Shown here: piece after piece, positions 46,511 through 54,216 of the stretch
Layout of the letters: each line of letters begins with the position of its first letter
Position numbering within the stretch: position 1 is the stretch's first letter
Source: Rosettibacter primus
Lineage (GTDB): Bacteria; Bacteroidota; Ignavibacteria; Ignavibacteriales; Melioribacteraceae
Direction of reading: 5' to 3'
Assembly (NCBI RefSeq): GCF_036860675.1
Contig: NZ_JAYKGK010000008.1
Span: 81,492 to 145,491 of the forward strand
DNA: 64,000 nt
Position numbers and translations under genes: made by a program
The notes under the pieces: model-generated
What the model was told of the DNA's origin: nothing
Database searches by the model: none
Seen by the model: only the letters and a program-made list of their open reading frames with translations

Positions 46511-46821
46511 TCGAAGAAAAAATGGTACGAAAACAAGTACTTTTGGTTCTCCAGGAAGAATCAATCATGATTCAAGTCCTTTTTATACAAGCAGACTATA
46601 CGAAGGATTGCCTAAGGAAGAGTCAATCAAATATGTATAAAACCCTATCCCCTCTGAATTCCTGGATAAAATCTTTTGCAAAACAAGTGAAAAAATGGAT
46701 GAATTACCAGATAACAGCATTCATCTAATTGTTACTTCGCCGCCATACAACGTATGAAAGGAGTATGATGAGAACCTTACTTTAAACGATTACAGGGAAT
46801 TTTTGAAATTAGTTCTTCTGT
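46500..46821 (+). pseudogene. DNA methyltransferase gene fragment (partner of the restriction gene)
   Basis: An ATG behind GGAGGGAGGA opens a frame broken by TAA at 46,638-46,640 and TGA at 46,753-46,755. It still reads EFLDKIF...MDELPDNSIHLIVTSPPYNV and then KEYDENLTLNDYREFLKLVL. TSPPYN is the catalytic motif of amino-methyltransferases. The gene is cut off after about 105 codons, before the SAM-binding motif. Confidence 0.78.
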
Positions 46822-47110
46822 GAACCTCTCTAAACATTCTATCTATTGGTGGTGTTGTATTAATTAAATGATAAAGTTGAACATCTAAAGAGAATTTAGT
46901 TTTTATTAATTCACCATTCTTTAAAACTCTGAGAACCTCAGGTTCCTTGTTTTTATATTTATTTATAAACTATTTCCTCCTAGCCAAATACTCTTGGTAA
47001 CTTAATGACTTAAAAACTTTTGAGGCATCATTTAGTATCTCTGATTTTTTCTCCTTATTGCTAATTACATTTTTTATGTTCTGCAATTTATGAAAATACA
47101 ATCTTGCTGT
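46812..47110 (-). pseudogene. Minus-strand gene remnant of unknown family
   Basis: The minus strand reads NVISNKEKKSEILNDASKVF...YQEYLARRK, then a TAG at 46,970-46,972, then NKYKNKEPEVLRVLKNGELI...HLINTTPPIDRMFREV. It has coding character and abuts the cut end of the methyltransferase, marking a recombination junction. I do not recognise the family. Bases 47,111-47,339 hold nothing I can identify. Confidence 0.45.
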
Positions 47111-47339
47111 TTAACTCTGCGTTTATTTGTGTTATTAGTTCCATGGACATTTAACCTATTCCAAAGGAATGGATTCCCAATTTTTGTTTTTACAAATTTA
47201 TGAGGGTAAATGCCTCTTTATTTTATTAATCTTATACAGTTTTTAGAACGCTGCTATCAAATCTTAATCAGAATTTAATTTGAAGTTTAGTAACATATTT
47301 TTTAGTTTTATTGCAAAGTGAAATAAAAAATAGAATATA

Positions 47340-48074
47340 ATGAAAAACTTTATTTTTGTTCTAGCCTTATTATTTATTATTACCGCCTGTGATAAAAATG
47401 AAAATTCTCCAACAGAACCCGGGCAGGACTCAAATATCACGCCGCAAATACAATCAATTTTATTTACAGGGCCATCAAAAACAAATACAGATCCAACATT
47501 TCACGCTCAAGCAGCATCTTCTTTTGCAACCAGCTTTAATTCAATGTTTCTGTTTGCTTCTTCATTTAGTATGACTCCCGCACAAAAAAACGGAAATATC
47601 TGGAAATGGGTTATTCAACAAGTTAATTTAACAATTACAGTAGAAACCGAAAAAAAGAGTGACGGAAGTTATAACTGGAAATGTACTTACAATGGTACAG
47701 ATAATTATGGAAATCAATTTAATAATTGGGTTGTATGGAAAGGCATTGTAAGTGCTGATGGAAAAACTGGTAACTGGGAGTTTTATGATTCGGATAGTAA
47801 AACAATAGAAAATAAATTTTCTTATGCTGTAGATTCTCAGGGTAAAAAGACCGGCACAATAGAATACTATAATAATGGTAAGGTGATTCAAAGAATAATA
47901 TTAATAAACAATCCTGATGGGAGTGGTTCTTTGGATCTTTATGAAGAGTACACCAGTGGAATAACAAGTGGTTTATACAAATCAATGCACATTGAATGGA
48001 AAGCAGATGGTTCAGGAAGCTGGCAGGAATTTGATGAAAAAGGTTTTGTATCAGATAGCGGTAGCTGGACATAA
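47340..48074 (+). CDS. Lipoprotein of unknown function
   Basis: A 244-residue lipoprotein with a leader ending ITAC (Cys17 lipidated), then a polar, Pro- and Asn-rich linker. The mature part is beta-rich with repeated NW/GNW and G-T-I-E-Y-Y strands, similar in style to MORN-like or toxin-antitoxin-unrelated surface proteins. I assign no family. It lies in a decayed part of the array and may be a chromosomal gene caught in it. Confidence 0.65.
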   Translation: MKNFIFVLALLFIITACDKNENSPTEPGQDSNITPQIQSILFTGPSKTNTDPTFHAQAASSFATSFNSMFLFASSFSMTPAQKNGNIWKWVIQQVNLTITVETEKKSDGSYNWKCTYNGTDNYGNQFNNWVVWKGIVSADGKTGNWEFYDSDSKTIENKFSYAVDSQGKKTGTIEYYNNGKVIQRIILINNPDGSGSLDLYEEYTSGITSGLYKSMHIEWKADGSGSWQEFDEKGFVSDSGSWT

Positions 48075-48189
48075 GATCTTGTATATATGTAATCAGATAC
48101 TTATTACTTCTATCCCGGAACAAAATATTTAGATTATCGCTGGATCAAATTACTATTGATATGTCTAAAGTAAACAGCTGTGCGTCATT

Positions 48190-48221
48190 GTATCGGACGA
48201 CTAAAAAATCGTCTGCGATAC
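48190..48221. repeat. Inverted repeat upstream of the HRDC pseudogene
   Basis: GTATCGGACGA pairs with TCGTCTGCGATAC across eight bases, forming a hairpin 39 bp upstream of the HRDC-gene start. It may be a regulatory structure or part of an old cassette junction. Confidence 0.45.
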
Positions 48222-48259
48222 GACTGACGAGTTGCGATAAATTTTATAAAATTGGACTT

Positions 48260-48710
48260 ATGAAAGTAAAAGTTTTTCATATAAGACTGACAAAAGAGAA
48301 CTTTCAAACTGACCCAGACAACTTAAACAACTTCTTGGACAGTGTGACAGTTAAGAAAACTACAACCGAACTCATGAACGGACAACCTAACTTTTGGTCA
48401 ATACTAGTTTTCTACGAAGACCAAGAAACTGAGAAAGATGAAATAACATCAGTCAAAATCTCAATTACAGACGAGAACGAACTAACAGACGAAGAAAAAA
48501 GAATTTTTGCAACATTAAAACAGTGAAGACAAGACAAAGCAACTAATCTAAACATACCAAACTTTATGATTTGCAACAACACAGAATTAATGACAATTTC
48601 AAAAGTAAAACCACAGACATTGGATGAACTTTCAAAAATCAAAGGTTTTTTTTGGACAGAAAATCGCAAGATTTGGTGACGACATTTTAGCAGTATTAAA
48701 TTCAATTTAA
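48260..48710 (+). pseudogene. HRDC-domain protein gene, inactivated
   Basis: The frame MKVKVFHIRLTKENFQ...EEKRIFATLKQ ends at TGA (48,524-48,526), where a Trp codon is expected. It continues in frame as RQDKATNLNIPNFMICNNTE and ISKVKPQTLDELSKIKGF, the HRDC helix-hairpin fold. An expanded T-run then shifts the frame before GQKIARFGDDILAVLNSI. Two lesions make it a pseudogene. The intact protein would be a small nucleic-acid-binding protein. Confidence 0.78.
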
Positions 48711-48721
48711 AAATCAACGAA

Positions 48722-49096
48722 ATGGAAAGTAAAATGTCATTACAAGGAATTGATACAATAATTGTACGAGTTTCTAACATAGAAATATCTAAGAAGTGGT
48801 ATCAAGAAAAATTAGACCTCAAACCAATTTGGGACGACCCTAATTTAAAACTCGTAGTTTTTGATACCGGTAGTCCGACAAGTTTGACCATTTGGCAAAC
48901 AGAAAAAATCATTCAAAACAATCCCGACACTTCTTCTTATCCAATATTCAAAACACTTGATGCAAATACTGCAAATCAAGAATTAAAGGAAAAGGGTATA
49001 AAAGTTGGGGAAGTTATTGATGACGGTTTTGTGAATTATTTTTTCTTCTACGACCCAGATGGAAATATTCTTGAAGCGTGCCAAGTTCACGAATAG
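48722..49096 (+). CDS. VOC-family (glyoxalase-fold) protein
   Basis: A 124-residue single VOC module. It starts GIDTIIVRVSNIEISKKWYQ and ends FFYDPDGNILEACQ, with the metal-site Glu near the end. The ATG at 48,734 behind GGAAAGTAAA is an alternative start. It is intact, in contrast to the preceding HRDC gene, and is the last gene before attC-like site 5. Confidence 0.8.
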   Translation: MESKMSLQGIDTIIVRVSNIEISKKWYQEKLDLKPIWDDPNLKLVVFDTGSPTSLTIWQTEKIIQNNPDTSSYPIFKTLDANTANQELKEKGIKVGEVIDDGFVNYFFFYDPDGNILEACQVHE

Positions 49097-49115
49097 AAAG
49101 ACAAGAACAACGAAC

Positions 49116-49248
49116 GCATAACAGCGGTTTGACGTAATGGCGGGTGCAGTGCTTCGTATGACAGTTTTGTGGTAGGTTCAAGTGAAGTTCTTTGATTGAA
49201 CTTTCGTGCTAAAAATCCCCCACTACGCCAAGCTGCAACCGTTTAGGC
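49116..49248 (+). repeat. attC-like recombination site 5
   Basis: A 133-bp imperfect palindrome with left core GCATAAC and right core GTTTAGGC. Arms GCGGTTTGACGTAATGG and CTACGCCAAGCTGCAACCG pair with mismatches. It shares the GACAGTTTTGTG core with site 1. Confidence 0.82.
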
Positions 49249-49289
49249 GAAACTGTTGCAACAGATAAATCAAATTACAGGATTACTAG

Positions 49290-49958
49290 ATGAAATCAAA
49301 TTCATTCACAAAGGAAGAGGTTCTTGCCCTTGCGAAGAAGGCCTATGATGAGGGCAATGCACATTTTGAGATTGATCCGAGCAAATGTGCCCTGCTCGTG
49401 ATCGATATGCAAGATGAGTTTGTGAAACCAGAATGGACTCCGTACTGGGTGCCAGAGGCAACCGAGCAGGTCCCTCGCATCAAGACCCTTATCGATCACT
49501 GCAGATTGAAGAGTATTCCAATCATATTCACCTCCTTTGCCAATACACATCATTACCTTGATCGTCCAAAGACTGGCGCTTCGATGCCAAATCGTTATCA
49601 TCTACTTGACAAAGGCGACCCGTCGTGGTTCAAAGAAGGAAAAATATGGCACGAATTGGCACCAATGCAGAATGACATCGTCATCCACAAACCGTCGTAT
49701 GGTGCCTTCTATGACACACCCTTGGAAACCATTCTCAAAAATCTCCAAAAGGATACGGTGATCATATCCGGTACACTGACGAACTTTTGTTGTGGTACTA
49801 CTGCTCGCCAAGCGTATGAACGAGGATTCAAAGTCATCTTTGGTAGTGATGTCACGGCGACAGACGATCCATCCTTGCAGGAACCTGAGTTGAAAGTCCT
49901 TCGCAAGGGGTACGCAAAGGTTTTATCGTTGTCCCAAATCATCGAAGGATTGAAATGA
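49290..49958 (+). CDS. Isochorismatase-family cysteine hydrolase
   Basis: A 222-residue hydrolase, sole gene of its cassette. The catalytic triad is visible as Asp39 (VIDMQ), Lys134 (HKPSYGAF) and Cys167 (TNFCCGTT). The family includes nicotinamidases and isochorismatases; the exact substrate is unknown. G+C content and codon use are clearly higher than in neighbouring genes, and its attC is of the same subtype as that of the TIR cassette. Confidence 0.87.
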   Translation: MKSNSFTKEEVLALAKKAYDEGNAHFEIDPSKCALLVIDMQDEFVKPEWTPYWVPEATEQVPRIKTLIDHCRLKSIPIIFTSFANTHHYLDRPKTGASMPNRYHLLDKGDPSWFKEGKIWHELAPMQNDIVIHKPSYGAFYDTPLETILKNLQKDTVIISGTLTNFCCGTTARQAYERGFKVIFGSDVTATDDPSLQEPELKVLRKGYAKVLSLSQIIEGLK

Positions 49959-49973
49959 CGCATCAGCTTTGCA

Positions 49974-50105
49974 TTACAACCAAAAGTACGACGCTCCCTT
50001 TACTGATAGAGAATTATTGTGGTCGCTCAACACAGTTTGCCGCGAGGAAGAATTGGTTGTTTGATAGAGGCAAACTGTGCTGCGTGCTTTTATTAAACGT
50101 TATCC
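49974..50105 (+). repeat. attC-like recombination site 6
   Basis: A 132-bp palindromic site with left core TTACAAC and right core GTTATCC. Arms CACAGTTTGCCGCG and GGCAAACTGTGCTGCG pair internally. It shares CGACGCTCCCTTT, TGATA and GTGGTCGCTCAA with site 2. Confidence 0.8.
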
Positions 50106-50124
50106 ACAATTTTAAAGAAAACTC

Positions 50125-50670
50125 GAAAATATTGATATTGCAAGACTAATTTTGGATTCTATAATCATTTTATTAGGACTCTATTTGATTTTAATCAAAA
50201 GCTATTATTCCGAAAAAGGGAAAAATCTTGCGACATAGGAAGATATTAAAGAGATTACGGATAAAATAGAATCTGTGAAATTAGATTATCTTAGGAGAAT
50301 CGAGGAATATAAAAAAGAATTAAATATTAAATATGAACTTGAAAAAACGCTGATTAACAGTAAAGTGAAAGCATACCAAATTGCAACTGCTTTGAAAGAA
50401 ACTATTATCAGAAGAAAGAGCAATTTGGGAATTGAGAAAGACCAAATGCAAGAAATTTTCAAAAATATTCCCGAACTATTAATTCATTTGAATTCTCAAG
50501 TTCATTTGAAAAATATGTTTCAAGAAGAGATAAAGGCGATGCAGGAAAGTTATAATGGAATAGTTTCCTATATTGAGCAACTTCGAACTTCGGGGACAAA
50601 AACATATGTTATTAATCTTGACACAATAGATTCAAATCTCGAAAAAATTCAAGAAAAATTGCTTCAATAA
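50125..50670 (+). pseudogene. Membrane-anchored coiled-coil protein gene, nonsense-mutated
   Basis: The frame reads ENIDIARLILDSIIILLGLY (a membrane helix) and then SYYSEKGKNLAT. It meets TAG at 50,236-50,238, where Lys is expected, and continues in frame as EDIKEITDKIESVKLDYLRR and a long coiled coil to the stop. No normal start codon is visible at the 5' end, which lies just past attC site 6. A shorter product could start at a GTG at 50,275 but would lose the membrane anchor. Confidence 0.68.
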
Positions 50671-50678
50671 AAAGCTGT

Positions 50679-50810
50679 GGCTAACAAACGCTACAGCAAA
50701 TGCGGGTTTGCGTGTTCGTTGAAACATTTGAAATATTTACATACATTTGTGTTGGCAGACAGTTGAGCAACAATTTAATCCCGCACTTGCCATAGCGTCA
50801 ACCGTTAGGT
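50679..50810 (+). repeat. attC-like recombination site 7
   Basis: A 132-bp site with left core GGCTAAC and right core GTTAGGT. Arms ACGCTACAGCAAATGCGGG and CCCGCACTTGCCATAGCGT pair with three mismatches. GTGGCTAAC matches the complement of its cassette start (50,099) at eight of nine bases. Confidence 0.87.
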
Positions 50811-50840
50811 AAAATCCATTACCGATAGAAGGGTTTATGT

Positions 50841-51194
50841 ATGAAATATACCGTTATTAAAAGATACAAAAGCAATTATTCAGACCCAATTACTATAAAA
50901 AAGGGCGAGAAAATTAAATTAGGTAAAAAATATGATGGGCCAGAAGATTGGCCAAACTGGTTATACTGTTATAAGTTAAACTCATCACAAGAAGGATGGG
51001 TCCCAGAACAGATTATTAGGAAAACAGGTGAATATGGAATAGTAGAAAAAGATTATACTGCCAAGGAATTAGATGTTGAAGAAGGAGAGCAAGTAGATGG
51101 GACTAGGGAAATAAATGGCTGGATATGGTGTAGAAGGGATAAGAATTACGAAGAAGGTTGGGTACCTAAAAGTAATCTGATAAAAAATGAATGA
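50841..51194 (+). CDS. Tandem SH3-like domain cassette protein
   Basis: A 117-residue protein made of two SH3-like repeats. Each ends with GWVPEQII or GWVPKSNL and carries a G-E-x-V/I turn (KKGEKIKL, EEGEQVDG). Proteins of this kind are frequent small cassette products with ligand-binding or unknown roles. It is the last gene of the array and lies directly before attC-like site 8. Confidence 0.75.
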   Translation: MKYTVIKRYKSNYSDPITIKKGEKIKLGKKYDGPEDWPNWLYCYKLNSSQEGWVPEQIIRKTGEYGIVEKDYTAKELDVEEGEQVDGTREINGWIWCRRDKNYEEGWVPKSNLIKNE

Positions 51195-51202
51195 GCGACT
51201 TC

Positions 51203-51281
51203 GGCTAACTTCAGATTTGCGTCATTTCTGACGGGATTCGCAAATCCCTTCGGGACTTCGCAAACCAGAGTCACGTTAACT
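51203..51281 (+). repeat. attC-like recombination site 8 (array end)
   Basis: A short 79-bp palindrome with left core GGCTAAC and right core GTTAACT. Arms CAGATTTGCG and CGCAAACCAG pair, with an inner hairpin GGGATTCGCAAATCCC. It is the shortest site and marks the far end of the array. Confidence 0.78.
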
Positions 51282-51284
51282 ATT

Positions 51285-51376
51285 AAAAATTTATTCTCTT
51301 CATCTCATCAACAATCTTATTAAACATTGCCCCAGGGCGCATCATTCTTCTTCCTGAATTAAAACATTTCAAATAG
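51285..51376 (-). pseudogene. Tail of an unrecognised gene next to the array end
   Basis: The minus strand reads LKCFNSGRRMMRPGAMFNK followed by IVDEMKRINF and a stop. The upstream part of the gene is missing. A decayed relative of the same tail follows attC site 3 at 41,811-41,896. Bases 51,377-51,612 hold nothing I can identify. Confidence 0.5.
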
Positions 51377-51612
51377 CAAACTTTTGTTACAAATGTTATG
51401 AAGTATAAAACATAAAATTATCAAACAACATATGTGTTAAGCTCAGAATTATTGCCAGAAAAAAAATTTCTAATGAGCATCAATAGAAAAAAGTCGAGCT
51501 AAATTGTTTTTAAGTAACACGATAAGTTATTTTTTACCATATAAATCTTACAATTCTTTTACTGTCTGTTCAAATTAACTACTTTGAAAAATTTAGACTT
51601 CCCATTAACAAT

Positions 51613-52653
51613 TTATTTGATTTTGTAACTCCGCCCAGTTTCCATAAATGCTTTTATATTTTCTATTGGAACTTCCTGAGGCAAATCACACCCTGTGCTT
51701 AAAATAAAATTGGAATATGGTCCCATCTTAATTAGTAAATCTTTAACTTCATTTTTAACATCTTCAGGTTTGCCATTTAATATTTTGCCAGTTGGACAAA
51801 TATTTCCAATAACAATTACATCATCTGGAATTTTATTAATTGCAGAAACTAAATCCACATTAGCTTCTTCTGAATCGAGACTTAGAGCATTTACATCAGC
51901 TTCGCACATTTTTTCGATTAAATGCATTGAATTCCCACATATATGATATACAACCGATATTGGAGTATCATCACATAATTTACTTATTCTTCTTACATAT
52001 TTTTTTGAAAAATTGTCAAAAGCATCTGGACTCAACATAACTGCACTTGGTTCTAAAACACAAATAATTTGTGCCCCTGCTGAAATTAATAGTCTTACAT
52101 AATCAAGTATTTTTTCGATTACGACTTCACAAACTAAAGTAAGAAATTCAGGATTAGTAATTGAATAAGTAGCAGCATTCGTTGCACCTAATAAAAGACC
52201 GGCTAAAGTGTAAGGGCCGGTTACATAAGCTCCTCTCAATATTTCTTTTGGCAGATAAATGTTCATCAACTTTACTGTTTCTACATAACCTAATAATCTT
52301 GTGTCATATCTAATGTCAACATCTTTTATCTTTTCTAAATCATCAATTGTAAAATCTTCATTAACTACTGTAGCGGATTCATTAACTGGAAAAATCGTAT
52401 ACCTCCCCAAAGCATTTGCTTCAACAGATAAATCCATTAATGGAAAAACAGCATCCAGGTGAAAAGCATCAACATTAGCTTTAATGACTTTAAAATGTTC
52501 ATAATAATTTTGTTGAGCAAGTTTAATTGTTGAATTTACCAATTTTAATCCAGGAAAGCCTACAAGAGGAGCAACAAGCCTACGCTTATTTTGATGTGCA
52601 TATTTTAGTGCTTGTAAAAGAATTTTTTCTTCTTTGTGAATTGAAGTCAACAT
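51613..52653 (-). CDS. URO-D/MtaA-like methyltransferase 1
   Basis: A 346-residue protein of the uroporphyrinogen decarboxylase superfamily, in the branch of corrinoid methyltransferases such as MtaA and CmuA. The zinc-site-like HICGNS segment and the GNICPTGKILNGKPEDV loop support this branch over true HemE. It probably moves methyl groups between a corrinoid and a small thiol or substrate, but no corrinoid protein is in the window. It is the downstream end of the glycan-related cluster. Confidence 0.76.
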   Translation of the reverse strand: MLTSIHKEEKILLQALKYAHQNKRRLVAPLVGFPGLKLVNSTIKLAQQNYYEHFKVIKANVDAFHLDAVFPLMDLSVEANALGRYTIFPVNESATVVNEDFTIDDLEKIKDVDIRYDTRLLGYVETVKLMNIYLPKEILRGAYVTGPYTLAGLLLGATNAATYSITNPEFLTLVCEVVIEKILDYVRLLISAGAQIICVLEPSAVMLSPDAFDNFSKKYVRRISKLCDDTPISVVYHICGNSMHLIEKMCEADVNALSLDSEEANVDLVSAINKIPDDVIVIGNICPTGKILNGKPEDVKNEVKDLLIKMGPYSNFILSTGCDLPQEVPIENIKAFMETGRSYKIK

Positions 52654-52804
52654 AGTTTTTACTAGATTAATTTGACATATTTTATTAAGTCAATTATCAA
52701 TTAAAATTTATTATTAAGTAAAATTTCTATTCAACTATTTATATCAGCATCTTTGAAACATTAACACTAAAAACAGTTAGATAATTTGGCGGCATTTACC
52801 TTAC

Positions 52805-54184
52805 TCATTTCATATAAATCATTTTCTTTGCATCAGTAAAATTATCGGTAATAATTCTATAAATATAAATTCCAGAGGTTAATCCATCTGCATCAAAAAC
52901 AACTTCATGATAACCTGCAGGAATTTGTTTGTTAATTATTGTTTTTATTTCCCTTCCTGTAACATCATAGATTTTCAAAGTAACAAAATCATTTTTAGGC
53001 AAATAAAAATTAATTCTGGTTGATGGATTAAATGGATTTGGGAAATTCTGTAAAAGTTGATATTCATCTGGTAAAGTGATACTAATCTCATTTACAGAGG
53101 TAATTAAATCTTTCCCATCACCTACAATTTCAATTTCAGAAAGATTGTTAATTCCAAATCCTTTTTGATTTAACATATAAAGATGATTATCGCATTCACC
53201 TCCTCCTGGCAATTGTAATTTTGGTTTAGAAGGGTCGCGTCCCATTATATAAGCACCAACACTATCAGTGGCTACGCAGTCTTTTCCCGCAATTAAAACA
53301 TTATACTGTGCTGGTTGAAATGTTGGATTCCAAACACCTTCACCACCAATTGCGTTTTTAATTCCATCAATAACAGAAAGATGGATTGGTTGAGCTAAAA
53401 GTAAATCACATATTGATTTTGGTAAATGAGTATTAGAAGGTCCACCCTCTTGATGTAAAGCACCTCTTCTTGAACTATCATTTGGTAAAGTATAAAGTTG
53501 TTTTGGTACAATTCCAACATGATTTTTTATTGATCCAGTATAGCCTGCTTCGTAATGATGTTTTAATTTGGGGATAGAAACAAATAAATCAACTTCATCA
53601 AGGATTTTGTTGAATTTAAATGAACTATAATAAAATTTATCATTACCAACAGATTTTTCAATAAAATCTGAATAAGGCTCTGGTTTATTTAAGTCAATAA
53701 AATTCACTCCAAGATTATTTTGAATATCTTTATAACCAAAGTTATTAAATGATGCATCATCCCATAAAGCTTCTACTATAAATATATCTTTTGGATTTAC
53801 ACCACTGTCAATTATTAATTCTAAAGTAGCACGCATAACTTCTGGATGAGTCCACATTGCTTCCCTAATATCAACGCCTTTTAACTTTGAACTAAAAGCT
53901 GATCCAGAACCACCAGTAAGATTTATTTTTACAGCAACCCTTTTACCATTTTTGAACAAATCATTAATACCGCCAATCTGTTCAAATAAAAACTGAACTT
54001 TTTGTTTGACATAATTTCTGTCATAATTATTTGCTTTTGTAATAGCAACTTTTGTTTTGAATTCATATAGAGACTCAGCAAACAATTTTTTTGGTGAAAT
54101 ATATGGCGATAGCATCAACCCAGTCGACGCAATACCAATTGATTTAATAAAATTTCTTCTGGTAAAACCTTTTTGGTTCTTCAT
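52805..54184 (-). CDS. DUF362 protein with Tat signal and type IX sorting tail
   Basis: A 459-residue exported protein. A twin-arginine leader (TRRNFIKSIGIASTGL) suggests export in folded form, perhaps with a cofactor. The middle is a DUF362 domain (about 45-350) with the conserved LKHHYEAGYTGSIKNHVG segment. No ferredoxin motif is present. The last 85 residues are a type IX sorting tail (NFPNPFNPST...GIYIYRI...KKMIYMK). A Tat leader and a type IX tail together are unusual. Confidence 0.82.
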   Translation of the reverse strand: MKNQKGFTRRNFIKSIGIASTGLMLSPYISPKKLFAESLYEFKTKVAITKANNYDRNYVKQKVQFLFEQIGGINDLFKNGKRVAVKINLTGGSGSAFSSKLKGVDIREAMWTHPEVMRATLELIIDSGVNPKDIFIVEALWDDASFNNFGYKDIQNNLGVNFIDLNKPEPYSDFIEKSVGNDKFYYSSFKFNKILDEVDLFVSIPKLKHHYEAGYTGSIKNHVGIVPKQLYTLPNDSSRRGALHQEGGPSNTHLPKSICDLLLAQPIHLSVIDGIKNAIGGEGVWNPTFQPAQYNVLIAGKDCVATDSVGAYIMGRDPSKPKLQLPGGGECDNHLYMLNQKGFGINNLSEIEIVGDGKDLITSVNEISITLPDEYQLLQNFPNPFNPSTRINFYLPKNDFVTLKIYDVTGREIKTIINKQIPAGYHEVVFDADGLTSGIYIYRIITDNFTDAKKMIYMK

Positions 54185-54216
54185 TTTATTCTCCCTTTTA
54201 GTTAATAATTTTTTAA

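Larger units (their letters stand above)
36651..51281. mobile_element. Integron-like gene-cassette array
   Basis: A minus-strand recombinase is followed by plus-strand genes separated by eight attC-like imperfect palindromes (79-205 bp), each ending in a GTTA or GTTT core. The first cassette starts at the GTTACCGGC at 37,584. Base composition changes abruptly between cassettes. Many cassettes are decayed, and minus-strand gene remnants interrupt the array, so it looks like an old chromosomal integron. The array limits are inferred from the first and last att-like sites. Confidence 0.8.

Noticed and set aside
47340..48074. Cassette membership of the lipoprotein gene
   Set aside because: No att-like site directly follows it, and it lies among decayed DNA. 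I list it as a gene but do not claim it is cassette cargo.
45865..50670. Possible use of TGA as a sense codon (Trp) because several genes have TGA at expected Trp positions
   Set aside because: Intact genes here use TGG for Trp, and TGA serves as a true stop in nuoE, lysJ, moxR and the TIR gene. The TGA-containing genes also carry frameshifts, so they are pseudogenes.
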